DNA from: an uncultured Pseudomonadales bacterium
GTDB taxonomy: Bacteria; Pseudomonadota; Gammaproteobacteria; Pseudomonadales; Cellvibrionaceae
DNA length: 64,000 nucleotides
Direction: 5' to 3'
Assembly: GCA_947487765.1 (NCBI GenBank)
Contig: CANKXO010000001.1
Coordinates: 682,001 to 746,000, forward strand
Of this stretch, positions 28,118 through 37,015 are shown piece after piece (the first letter of the stretch is position 1; every line of letters starts with the position of its first letter). The translations under genes and the position numbers were made by a program. The notes under the pieces were generated by a model, which worked only from the letters and a program-made list of their open reading frames with translations, was not told the DNA's origin and did no database searches.

Positions 28118-29185
28118 TTATCGGTCAGGTAGCGCGCTTTTCAATTTTTCATTCATAGAACGTAATACCTGCTCAGTTGTTTCCCAATCAATACATTTAT
28201 CAGTGATAGATACACCGTATTGCAAGTCTGAGAGGTCGTCGGTCATTTTCTGATTGCCGGGTCCAATGTTACTTTCAATCATAAGCCCCATAATGGATTG
28301 ATTGCCTTCTAGTATTTGGTTGGTGATATTTTCCAATACTAAAGGTTGGAGCTCATGGTTTTTATTGGAGTTTTCATGGCTACAGTCAACCATTATGTTC
28401 TCAATCATGTTGTTCTTACGCAGTTCTTGCTCACATAAGGTAATGCTAACGGAATCATAATTTGGTTTACCACCCCCACCGCGAAGTACAACATGTGCAT
28501 AAGGATTACCATTCGTACGAATTACTGCAACACGTCCCTCACTATTGATTCCCAAAAAGTGATGAGAGCTAGAGACGGACTGCATTGCATTCATGGAAAC
28601 TGTTAGACTACCATCAGTGCCATTTTTAAAGCCTACTGCACAGGATAAACCACTAGCCATTTCTCTGTGAGTTTGTGATTCTGTCGTACGGGCACCAATA
28701 GCGGACCATGATATTAAATCATGGAGATATTGTGGAGAGATGGGGTCAAGTGCTTCAGTTGCTGTGGGTAAGCCCAGTTCAGCAATATCTAAAAGAAGTT
28801 TACGACCAATATGTAATCCTTCCTCAATCTCAAAGGAACCATTTAAATGCGGGTCATTAATTAAACCCTTCCAGCCAACCGTTGTGCGGGGCTTTTCAAA
28901 ATAAACACGCATCACAATCGCTAAAGAGTCTTTAACTTCCTCGGACAAGGCTTTTAAGCGATGGGCATAATCCATGGCTGCATCTACATCATGAATCGAG
29001 CAGGGACCAATAACAACAATCAGGCGATTATCTTTACGGTCCAGTATGTTGTTAACTGTTTCACGGCCTGCCAAAATAGTGGCTTGTGCTGCTTCAGTAA
29101 CAGGTAACTTCGATTTCAATTCTTCAGGCGATATTAAAATGTCCTGAGAAGATAAATTAAGGTTTTCAATAGCAGAATGTGGCAT
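28118..29185 (-). CDS. 3-deoxy-7-phosphoheptulonate (DAHP) synthase, class I
   Basis: It condenses phosphoenolpyruvate and erythrose 4-phosphate, the first step of the shikimate pathway to aromatic amino acids. Family motifs are VVIGPCSIHD, VMRVYFEKPRTTVGWKGLINDPHLNGS, PTATEALDPISPQYL, WSAIGARTTESQTHREMASGLS, GFKNGTDGS, RGGGGKPNYD and VDCSHENSNKNH. I start at ATG 29185 (355 residues), close to the usual 350. The ORF can extend to ATG 29230, but the extra 15 residues do not look conserved and neither start has a strong ribosome site. Whether it corresponds to AroF, AroG or AroH cannot be decided by eye. Confidence 0.95.
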   Translation of the reverse strand: MPHSAIENLNLSSQDILISPEELKSKLPVTEAAQATILAGRETVNNILDRKDNRLIVVIGPCSIHDVDAAMDYAHRLKALSEEVKDSLAIVMRVYFEKPRTTVGWKGLINDPHLNGSFEIEEGLHIGRKLLLDIAELGLPTATEALDPISPQYLHDLISWSAIGARTTESQTHREMASGLSCAVGFKNGTDGSLTVSMNAMQSVSSSHHFLGINSEGRVAVIRTNGNPYAHVVLRGGGGKPNYDSVSITLCEQELRKNNMIENIMVDCSHENSNKNHELQPLVLENITNQILEGNQSIMGLMIESNIGPGNQKMTDDLSDLQYGVSITDKCIDWETTEQVLRSMNEKLKSALPDR

Positions 29186-29327
29186 GGTTATAGGCACTAA
29201 TATAATGTTGTTAATATACAGGGTGGCCATTGTACTGTAATTTTATTCCTTGCGGGTATTGAATTGCTTTATTAATGCCATAGCCTTAGGTATAACGTTT
29301 CGTTTTCAGTTAATTGAGGAGCAGGTA

Positions 29328-30155
29328 GTGGGTGAAGTAAGTCAGTTATTGCCCGTTGTATTAGGACTAGTCGTTGCCGGGATGCTGGCTGGAACCTTAG
29401 CAGGTTTACTTGGAGTGGGTGGCGGCATTATTAATGTGCCTGTTTTGTATTTTTTATTTCAGCATTTTGGTGTGGATGCGAGCAGTGCCATGGTGATTGC
29501 AACGGGCACATCATTGGCGACAATAATACCTACATCCTTATCGTCTATTTGGTCGCATCATAATCGTCGCAATATAGATTGGCCATTAATTAAGCGTTGG
29601 TTATTATTCATGGTGGCCGGCGTTCTTGTCGGCAGTTGGTTTGTTACATTATTTGATGGTCGTTATTTTATATTCTTATTTGCATTAGTTGCGTTGTTTA
29701 TGGCTTTTAATCTCTATTTCCGCAGTAACCGTTCTGCCTTCTTTCAACAATTACCGCCAATGCCCTTTCAAGGGTTTATAGGTAGTATCATTGGTTTCTT
29801 TTCCGTCATGATCGGTATTGGTGGTGGTACGCTTGGTGTTTCCATATTGACCGCTTGTAACTATGCTGTCCATCGGGCAGTTGGTACATCGGCGGCTTTT
29901 GGTTTATTGATTTCTTTACCTGGAGCTATAGTGCTACTTTTATTTGCGGCGACTCCTTCCGGTGCTCCTGTAGGTACATGGGGTTATGTAAACTTCTTAT
30001 CTCTGATGATTTTGATACCGCTATGTGTTGCTTTTGCGCCAGTAGGTGTCTGGTTGGGGGCAAAATTGGATGGGGTTAAGCTAAAGAAAGTCTTCGCTGT
30101 ATTATTGGCGATAACAGCTTTGAGAATGTTGAGCCAGGTATTTTCATCAATATAA
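29328..30155 (+). CDS. TauE/SafE (TSUP) family membrane permease
   Basis: A probable sulfite, organosulfonate or related anion exporter of the TSUP family. The two family repeats are visible: AGTLAGLLGVGGGIINVPVLYFLF in the first half and GSIIGFFSVMIGIGGGTLGVSILTACNY in the second. About eight hydrophobic helices are spread over the protein. I choose GTG 29328 because GAGGAG lies six bases upstream; the open frame can be read back to TTG 29250, but that extension lacks a ribosome site and overlaps the promoter region of the divergent DAHP synthase gene. The predicted length is 275 residues. The substrate is unknown. Confidence 0.85.
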   Translation: MGEVSQLLPVVLGLVVAGMLAGTLAGLLGVGGGIINVPVLYFLFQHFGVDASSAMVIATGTSLATIIPTSLSSIWSHHNRRNIDWPLIKRWLLFMVAGVLVGSWFVTLFDGRYFIFLFALVALFMAFNLYFRSNRSAFFQQLPPMPFQGFIGSIIGFFSVMIGIGGGTLGVSILTACNYAVHRAVGTSAAFGLLISLPGAIVLLLFAATPSGAPVGTWGYVNFLSLMILIPLCVAFAPVGVWLGAKLDGVKLKKVFAVLLAITALRMLSQVFSSI

Positions 30156-30195
30156 GAATATTTCTAATATAGCCAAAAAAGAGTGTAATTCTATT

Positions 30196-31758
30196 TTATT
30201 CCCTCTCTTTTTTGGCTTCATCCGTTGATTGTAATTGTCCCTTTGGCTCTTCAGAAACCTTTGGCTTATTAGGTACTTTTGCCTTTGATTCCTCTGTTTT
30301 GTTGCTCTTTGCTACTTTCGGCTTTTTATCCTTTCCTTTTCCCTCTAGCTGTTTAATGGCTTCTTTGACATCATTGCGTAGGCATGTGTATCTAAGCTTT
30401 TTCCATATTCCCATATTCGCTACTTCTTTCAAAGCCGGTAACGCTTTCGGGTCATTCAGGCGTTTTAGTTCTTTTATTGCTACTTTTTTAAGGGAGCATT
30501 CTTGAAGTTCTCGCAAATCCCAAATATTTAAACCAACCTTATCAACTTTTTCAGGGTTACCAGAATCTATTAATAGATAAAAAGCATCATAGCGGCCACG
30601 TAAGCCAGATTGCCCGGTACGCCTTCCTAGAGAGCTTATCATTGGTGGACTCAGATAGCGCGCAAGCATACGGTTTGCTTTTAGCCGTTGATGTTCAAGC
30701 AGTCTCACTAAGTTCCTGGAAAGTAAGTCGTCATCAGCTAATGTTGGGTCACTTTCAAGTGCAAGGCCATAGCCACTGATACTCGCTTCATAGTTTTTAT
30801 AAAACATATCTGCGTGAGCGGCTAGTACTTTCAGATAATCGTTGTCTGGGTAATCTGCTTCGTAACGACTAACAAGTTCTCTAAGAGTTTCATAATCCTT
30901 ATCTTTTATTAGTGGTTTTGCTTTTTCGGTAATTTCACCGGTAATATCGGGTTCAAAGCCGATAATATTATCTTCAGTAAAATCGTTAGAGCTGACTATT
31001 ATTTGAGGTGTTGCATCTATAGTCGGAGTGCGATACTCAACTTTAACCTTGTCCAATTCGATTTGTTGTATACCAGGCATGTAGTTAATGGTTGACCACC
31101 AGGTCACAAAAGCTGTAATTATTGCCGCATTCAACCCAACAAATAGTTTGCCAAATGTGAAAATATTCCTACTGGCAGGTTTTAGTTGCTTATGGGCTCC
31201 GCCATAAGGGTATTTGGCAAATAATGGATTCGGATTTTCTGTTTTTTTGTGCTTTGCTTGATAAATGCTAATAGGCTGAGGAATACCTTTAAAGCGATGT
31301 TTGCCTAATTCTTTCAGTGTCACCTCATTTTTATTCATTGAAAGATAGACTGATTCGGTTAGCAGAATGGCTCCGGCAGGAGTCCTACTTTCTAAACGTG
31401 CAGCAATATTTACGGCGTCACCAAAAACATCATTGGAGGTCAAGCGAACTTCACCAGTATTTAAGGCAATACGAATTATAATCTTGTGCTCATTTTCTTC
31501 TTTGTTGTTATATTCACATAGACTATCTTGCATAGCCATTGCAGAAAGTACAGCGTCCGTTGGTGAACGATAGACAACCAGAAATGAGTCTCCAACAGAT
31601 TTAATCGTTCTACCACCAAAACGCTTGATTACTTTTTGTAATATTTTGTCATGTTGCTTTAATACCCTCTCACTTTCTGTTCGTGGGAGTGACGCAACCA
31701 TGTTTGAAAACCCGACTATGTCGGTAAACATGATGGTTAAATTCTCAATATCTGACAT
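30196..31758 (-). CDS. Class III adenylate/guanylate cyclase with membrane anchor and TPR-like C-terminal region
   Basis: A 520-residue protein with an N-terminal catalytic domain (about 4-170). The metal-binding aspartates are D13 (FTDIVGFS) and D57 (SVGDSFLV), and FGDAVNIAARLES is also canonical. One membrane helix follows at about residues 203-221. Then come a roughly 200-residue helical region with TPR-like character and a tail very rich in lysine, glutamate and proline (about the last 50 residues). With one membrane helix the tail and catalytic domain lie on opposite sides of the membrane. It is the last gene of a minus-strand run after the AddA-like gene. Substrate (ATP or GTP) and signal are unknown. 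Confidence 0.85.
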   Translation of the reverse strand: MSDIENLTIMFTDIVGFSNMVASLPRTESERVLKQHDKILQKVIKRFGGRTIKSVGDSFLVVYRSPTDAVLSAMAMQDSLCEYNNKEENEHKIIIRIALNTGEVRLTSNDVFGDAVNIAARLESRTPAGAILLTESVYLSMNKNEVTLKELGKHRFKGIPQPISIYQAKHKKTENPNPLFAKYPYGGAHKQLKPASRNIFTFGKLFVGLNAAIITAFVTWWSTINYMPGIQQIELDKVKVEYRTPTIDATPQIIVSSNDFTEDNIIGFEPDITGEITEKAKPLIKDKDYETLRELVSRYEADYPDNDYLKVLAAHADMFYKNYEASISGYGLALESDPTLADDDLLSRNLVRLLEHQRLKANRMLARYLSPPMISSLGRRTGQSGLRGRYDAFYLLIDSGNPEKVDKVGLNIWDLRELQECSLKKVAIKELKRLNDPKALPALKEVANMGIWKKLRYTCLRNDVKEAIKQLEGKGKDKKPKVAKSNKTEESKAKVPNKPKVSEEPKGQLQSTDEAKKERE

Positions 31759-31840
31759 AGCTGCCTATGATGTACCTTAAAAACCTGTTGTGTTTAACCG
31801 CCTTATTCTACATGAGAATAAAAAATCTGAATATGCTCAC

Positions 31841-34800
31841 TCAAAATTTAATTTCATAAAAGGCATCTATTAGGGGGAAATAGAGAGCAGCCCGGACAGG
31901 TCCTTCATGGTTTTTGAACAACCCCCTGTAATTTGCCAGTTGTTGCCTATATAGAATTGCTTCTTGAGTGACAAATTCATCGGTGTTTTGATTTTGGCCA
32001 GGTTCGCTACTCTTATAATCCACAATCCAGCGGGTATTCTCCTGAGCATCGACGAATGTACGGTCAATGATCAATTCTTTCAATTGTTGATGGCTGTTTG
32101 ACCACAATTTTAGCTCACATGCGCTGGATGGGTGTTGGTTATTGAGCAACCAGCTTCCTATTTGGCTCTTTAGCATTTTTTGAACTGATAGCGATATTTT
32201 ATGAGATTGTTCAGCTGACAAGTTTTTAGGTACTCCCATTTGCTCTAGCTGATTTTGCCAAAACGGTTCCTGCAGTTTAATCCGTTCTCGATTCCAGTGC
32301 TGGTAGCCGGTTTCTGTAATCTGTTGTAAAGAATTGTGTAAAATGATGCCAAAGTAACGTGCATGTCTTTGTTTTAATTCACCAGGTCGTGCGCGATTGT
32401 CGTTAGGTGAATTTTCACCATAATGTTTCAAGCGATATTTTTTAAGCATATCATTAGTGTCGTAATCAGGTCGTTGCCAATCAATTGGCAATCGAAAAAT
32501 ATAATTAGGGTGTTTTAGCGTTTCTTGATTATCTGTTTTATTTGTTTCAGTTATAGGATAGAGCAATGCATTATCTATAACGTAAGGCCATATATTGGAT
32601 AGTGACGTTTTCCCTTTCGGGCAATCTAAAGAAGACCCTAAAAGCTGATCGAATTCATTGTCCTTATCATTTGATTTTTCTTCCTTCCATTCTTGAGTGT
32701 GATAGGCTAACAAATGCAACTGGTTAATGGCGCGGGTGCAACCAACATAAAATAATCTATCGGATTCGAGACTTTGTTTAAGCTTTTGCTGCCCGCGAAT
32801 ATAATCATGTATAGGGTCACGCTCATTCCCTGTTGCATGAACTGGGCTGATAACTAATTGACTATTTTGCTGCTCATCTAATAATTCAAGCCAAACAAGT
32901 AACTCTTGTTTATCATTGGCTGCTGATTGGTCCAAGCCAGGTATGATGACTGTATCAAACTCTAAACCTTTGGCCTTATGTATCGTCATGATTTCAACAG
33001 CAGGTTGTGAATTCTCTCCGTTGGTATCATTCAATCCAGCATCGGCATAGAGCTGATTCACTGCCTTTGTAAAAGTATTCCAATGAGCTAGTTGCCAACC
33101 TTGTTGGTGTTTCTCAAGTAAGTGTAAAAAAGCATTTACAATGCGGATATCATTTACGTTTTTTAATAATGCACTGCCACCCAATTGTAGCCATGTCGAT
33201 TCAATCCATTGCCTTAAATTATATCGGCCTTGATTTTGTATAGATAACTGTATTGTTGATATCAAGCGATTAAGCACAGCTTTTCCATCAACAGATAAAT
33301 TTAAGACATTCTTATTTTTTTTCAATATATCGAAAAACGCGGAACTTTTATTATCAATTTGTAGATTGGCTACCCGATACAAATCATTCATATCTAAACC
33401 ACACCATGGCCCACGTAATAATGAGAGCCAGGCGATGCGATCATTGGGGTAAAGTAATGAACGAGTTAGAGTAAGTAAATCTATGACTACCATACTAGTA
33501 TCGAGTTTATCAATTTCAGTTGCTCGATAAGTGATTTTTGCATGATTGAGTGCTTTTGTAATTTCATTGACCTGGTTACGTTTACGAACAAGGATAGCTA
33601 TCGATTCATTAGTGCTTCGACTTTGACTGTTCTGAATAATTTCAGTAATTTTATTGGCTTCATGTGACCGTTGCTTAATTTTTTCATCGCTAACAAATAA
33701 ATGTGTAGTAACCGCTCGTTCGCCTTTTGGTGAGTTAAATGCAATCGCGTGCTGATATTTGACGGCTCCCTGATTAATTGAATTATATGTTGGGAAAATA
33801 CGCTCAAAAGTGTTGTTGCACCAATCGACTAAATTTTTTTGAGAGCGAAAATTAACTGTTAAATTTAGTGGGGTGAGATTAATGTTTCCTAAGCCATTTT
33901 TTCGAATATCGAGGAAAATTCCAACATTTGCATCACGAAATCCGTAACAGGATTGCATTGCATCTCCAACGACAAATAATGTTCGTCCATCATCGAATTG
34001 CCAGCCCGCCGTCAATTTCTTTAATAAGCGCAACTGAGGCGTTGAAGTGTCTTGAAATTCATCTACTAGGATGTGTTGAATTTGATAATCCAGCTTGAGA
34101 GCCAAGTCTGTTGGTTGATCTTCATCTCCTAATGCATTTAATGCTGCTAATGTTATATCAATGAAGTCAGTTTTCCCTAACTGTTGAAAAATAATACGTA
34201 GCTGAGCACACAATAAAGTTAATACACGGGTCAGGCTATCTAATAAATTCCATTGTTGCTTAGTATAGGTAGGACTAGGTAATTCCCTTGTGCTGTGTAG
34301 TAAAGAGCTGGAATCGGTTATAGTGCTAATGTCTTTAAGTAAGGCTAGCATCCGTTGCTTTTGCTCTTTAGTAAACGTTTTTTCTTCTTTGTTCATGTTT
34401 TTATCAGGCGTTGGAAACCCCCAACGTTTATCAATGGTACCGCGAATACCGCCAGTCTTAGTCGTTAATAATTCTACTAAGCCTAACCACTGATTGATGG
34501 CCGTATATTGAGCAGGTGGCAATTCTATAATACCAGCGCATGCAGAAATATCTGATGGTTTGTTTTCTTTATTAAGCATGGCAGCAGCATAGTCTGCCAA
34601 CGAAATAAGCTCGCCTGATAATGGCTTTAAAGATTTTCTTAACTGTTGTAAATGATCATTAATAACTGATTGTAATATTTTTTCGAGATTTTGCCTTTGG
34701 TTTTTTGCTGAGTATAACGGTCCTAACCATTGATCCCGGCGCTTTAATAATTGGATGAATAAATTTTCCAGTGTCGTTAATTGGTTATTGAAATGTTGAA

Positions 34801-35344
34801 CTAGAGTGATCAAATCATCTTGTAATGGATGATTTTTTTCTAATAATGCGATAGTTTCTCTGGCTGCTAGTTGATAAGCAAATTCTACTTCAGCGCTATC
34901 CAATACTTCCGGAGTATGGCCTAATGAATTAGTTAATGGCATCTGCTGACTGATTTGCCTGCAAAAGCTATCGATTGTGGTAATACGTAATCGATTAGGC
35001 AGAGATAGCAGTTGCCATTGTTTCTCTTTGTCTCGTTGTAGAACTTTCGTTGCGAGATCCCACGTAACTCTTGCATGTTCTTCTTCTGGAGGTGGTGTAT
35101 GGGCTCGGATTTTTTCTTGCACGTCGTGTAACGCTGAAAGAATTCGGCTTTGCATTTCTGCAGCTGCTTTTTTAGTAAATGTAATAGCAAGAATGTTTTC
35201 AGGTTGTTCACATGTTCCCAGCAATGCTAATACCCGTTGAGTGAGCAAGCCGGTTTTACCTGAGCCCGCTGGAGCACTGACCGCAAATGATTGCCGAATA
35301 TTGAGTGCCTGTTGACGAGTGACAGCATCTTTAGGTGAAGCCAT
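31841..35344 (-). CDS. AddA/RecB-like UvrD-family helicase with C-terminal nuclease domain
   Basis: A 1167-residue DNA repair enzyme for double-strand break processing. Walker A is SAPAGSGKTGLLTQR near residue 27, with ILAITFTKKAAAEMQSR as motif Ia. Motif II is ILVDEFQDTS, motif III is FVVGDAMQSCYGFRDA, NLTVNFRSQ is motif IV, and IMTIHKAKGLEFDTVIIPGL and LFYVGCTRAINQLHLL are motifs V and VI. The C-terminus carries a PD-(D/E)XK nuclease with RWIVDYKSSEPG. This set fits AddA. The partner AddB-like gene is upstream on the same strand, separated by a chemoreceptor-like gene. Length fits AddA. Confidence 0.88.
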   Translation of the reverse strand: MASPKDAVTRQQALNIRQSFAVSAPAGSGKTGLLTQRVLALLGTCEQPENILAITFTKKAAAEMQSRILSALHDVQEKIRAHTPPPEEEHARVTWDLATKVLQRDKEKQWQLLSLPNRLRITTIDSFCRQISQQMPLTNSLGHTPEVLDSAEVEFAYQLAARETIALLEKNHPLQDDLITLVQHFNNQLTTLENLFIQLLKRRDQWLGPLYSAKNQRQNLEKILQSVINDHLQQLRKSLKPLSGELISLADYAAAMLNKENKPSDISACAGIIELPPAQYTAINQWLGLVELLTTKTGGIRGTIDKRWGFPTPDKNMNKEEKTFTKEQKQRMLALLKDISTITDSSSLLHSTRELPSPTYTKQQWNLLDSLTRVLTLLCAQLRIIFQQLGKTDFIDITLAALNALGDEDQPTDLALKLDYQIQHILVDEFQDTSTPQLRLLKKLTAGWQFDDGRTLFVVGDAMQSCYGFRDANVGIFLDIRKNGLGNINLTPLNLTVNFRSQKNLVDWCNNTFERIFPTYNSINQGAVKYQHAIAFNSPKGERAVTTHLFVSDEKIKQRSHEANKITEIIQNSQSRSTNESIAILVRKRNQVNEITKALNHAKITYRATEIDKLDTSMVVIDLLTLTRSLLYPNDRIAWLSLLRGPWCGLDMNDLYRVANLQIDNKSSAFFDILKKNKNVLNLSVDGKAVLNRLISTIQLSIQNQGRYNLRQWIESTWLQLGGSALLKNVNDIRIVNAFLHLLEKHQQGWQLAHWNTFTKAVNQLYADAGLNDTNGENSQPAVEIMTIHKAKGLEFDTVIIPGLDQSAANDKQELLVWLELLDEQQNSQLVISPVHATGNERDPIHDYIRGQQKLKQSLESDRLFYVGCTRAINQLHLLAYHTQEWKEEKSNDKDNEFDQLLGSSLDCPKGKTSLSNIWPYVIDNALLYPITETNKTDNQETLKHPNYIFRLPIDWQRPDYDTNDMLKKYRLKHYGENSPNDNRARPGELKQRHARYFGIILHNSLQQITETGYQHWNRERIKLQEPFWQNQLEQMGVPKNLSAEQSHKISLSVQKMLKSQIGSWLLNNQHPSSACELKLWSNSHQQLKELIIDRTFVDAQENTRWIVDYKSSEPGQNQNTDEFVTQEAILYRQQLANYRGLFKNHEGPVRAALYFPLIDAFYEIKF

Positions 35345-35572
35345 AATTGAGTATTTGGGTAGTGAAAGTGACGAATATTAGATTCTAGGTGCTGAGATAC
35401 CATGCCATAAGAACGATAGTAGACCCCAAAAGCATAAGTATTTGAAATTAAAACAAAAAAAGTGATTGATGAAAAGGTAATATTGACTAGTTATTGATTA
35501 TTATTTCTAAAAGGAGAGTGTGGGATAGGTGCTATATGAGGTTTATTATAGTCAGTTTTAACTCAAGTATAA

Positions 35573-36802
35573 TTAAAATAGATCCACATCTCCCTGATCC
35601 ATATTGGTTTGATGGACTGCTTTAGCAATATTGTCCAATTCATTCTTAGCACTGGCAAAACGAGATTCTAAAGCAGTATATGAATCCTTGCGTGCTTGCT
35701 CGTCTTGGGTCTCTCCAAACTCTATATATCCGTTGAGTGAATGATCTACAAGTTTATTAATAGTAACGATACGCTCGTTGATATGTTCAATTAGTTGTCG
35801 GGCAATATCTTCAAACTGCAACGACAACATGCCTTCCATGACGAGTGTGTTGATGCGCTGTGATAAAGCTTCAATATGCTCTGATTGATTAATAACCAAT
35901 GAGTGTACCCCAGATAATTCTCCCCATAATGTATCCATTTTCCCTTTTGCTTCTTCTGATTTTTGAGTGTCAATATTGGTTGCAGATTCTAGAGATGACA
36001 TGGAATGGGTAATTTTAGATTCGGTCGATTCAATTTTTTGCTTTATTTGCTGATTAAATTCCTCTGTACGAATAGATAGGGCACGCACTTCGTCAGCTAC
36101 CACGCTAAACCCTCGACCAGCGTCTCCAGCTCTTGCAGCTTCAATAGCAGCATTTAGTGCTAATAGATTTGTTTGTGAATTAATATCATTAATATTACCG
36201 AGGTAAGACATGATTTCGTTGAAATCATCTGTTATCCCATGGAAGTTTTTGGAAAGCGTTATGGATGCTGTGTGTACTTTTTTTAATTGCTCTAATAAAT
36301 CACTTACAGTTTCATTGGCTGTGACGGTATAGCGTCGGATACTGGATTCTTCGTTCAACGACGCTTTTTTCTCAATACTGGTCGCTTCCATTAGCTCATT
36401 AATGAGTGCTTCAAGTGCTTGTCGCTGATTACCGGTACCACTATCAACATTCAAAACGGTTGTGGATAAGGCGCCTGTGGCATCGCATAAAATGCTTTGT
36501 AATTGCTTTAGGTCACTATCGACAATATCAACTTGGCTATCTATTTCAGTAGCTAGAACCTTTAAGAATCGCTGCTTACCATCATTATTCTCGACTTGAG
36601 CAATTGGAGTAACCTCGGTTGTATTTTTAATTGGATCTGACTTGAGAACATTAACGAGGGCAATTCCTATGGCGATTGCTATCCAAAGAGGGGTCAAAGA
36701 GGGCAAAAACCAATAACTGGCTAAAGCGAGTAAAAGGACCACCACCAAAGCGAAAGAAAGGGCTTTTTGAGAAAATTTAGAAAAAAATGGGGTGGACGTC
36801 AT
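35573..36802 (-). CDS. Methyl-accepting chemotaxis protein-like signal transducer
   Basis: A 409-residue membrane protein with two closely spaced N-terminal helices (about residues 12-32 and 34-50) and almost no periplasmic domain. A cytoplasmic coiled-coil signalling domain follows, whose conserved tip is [26 protein letters not shown]. The sequence after the tip ([14 protein letters not shown]) resembles a subgroup lacking ordinary methylation segments. It should bind CheW and CheA, or act in another Che-like pathway. I start at ATG 36802, with AAAGG eight bases upstream; the longer frame from 36856 lacks this. It lies between the AddB-like and AddA-like genes, an odd position for a chemoreceptor. 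Confidence 0.82.
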   Translation of the reverse strand: MTSTPFFSKFSQKALSFALVVVLLLALASYWFLPSLTPLWIAIAIGIALVNVLKSDPIKNTTEVTPIAQVENNDGKQRFLKVLATEIDSQVDIVDSDLKQLQSILCDATGALSTTVLNVDSGTGNQRQALEALINELMEATSIEKKASLNEESSIRRYTVTANETVSDLLEQLKKVHTASITLSKNFHGITDDFNEIMSYLGNINDINSQTNLLALNAAIEAARAGDAGRGFSVVADEVRALSIRTEEFNQQIKQKIESTESKITHSMSSLESATNIDTQKSEEAKGKMDTLWGELSGVHSLVINQSEHIEALSQRINTLVMEGMLSLQFEDIARQLIEHINERIVTINKLVDHSLNGYIEFGETQDEQARKDSYTALESRFASAKNELDNIAKAVHQTNMDQGDVDLF

Positions 36803-37015
36803 ACTATAGACCTTTATTGTTTTCACACGTATAAATTCAGTGTAGAGCAATCTCATGAAATGTAAGTTAGGAAAGTGAATAATGTCGCTTTTTACTTCTT
36901 TTAAAGGAGGTAGCTAGTGAAATATGGCGAGTATTACTTATTCTTAGGTTTACTGGATATGCTTGTATGATAGTGTAATAAATAAACCTACCCTCCTTTT
37001 GGCGGGCTCTTAGGC

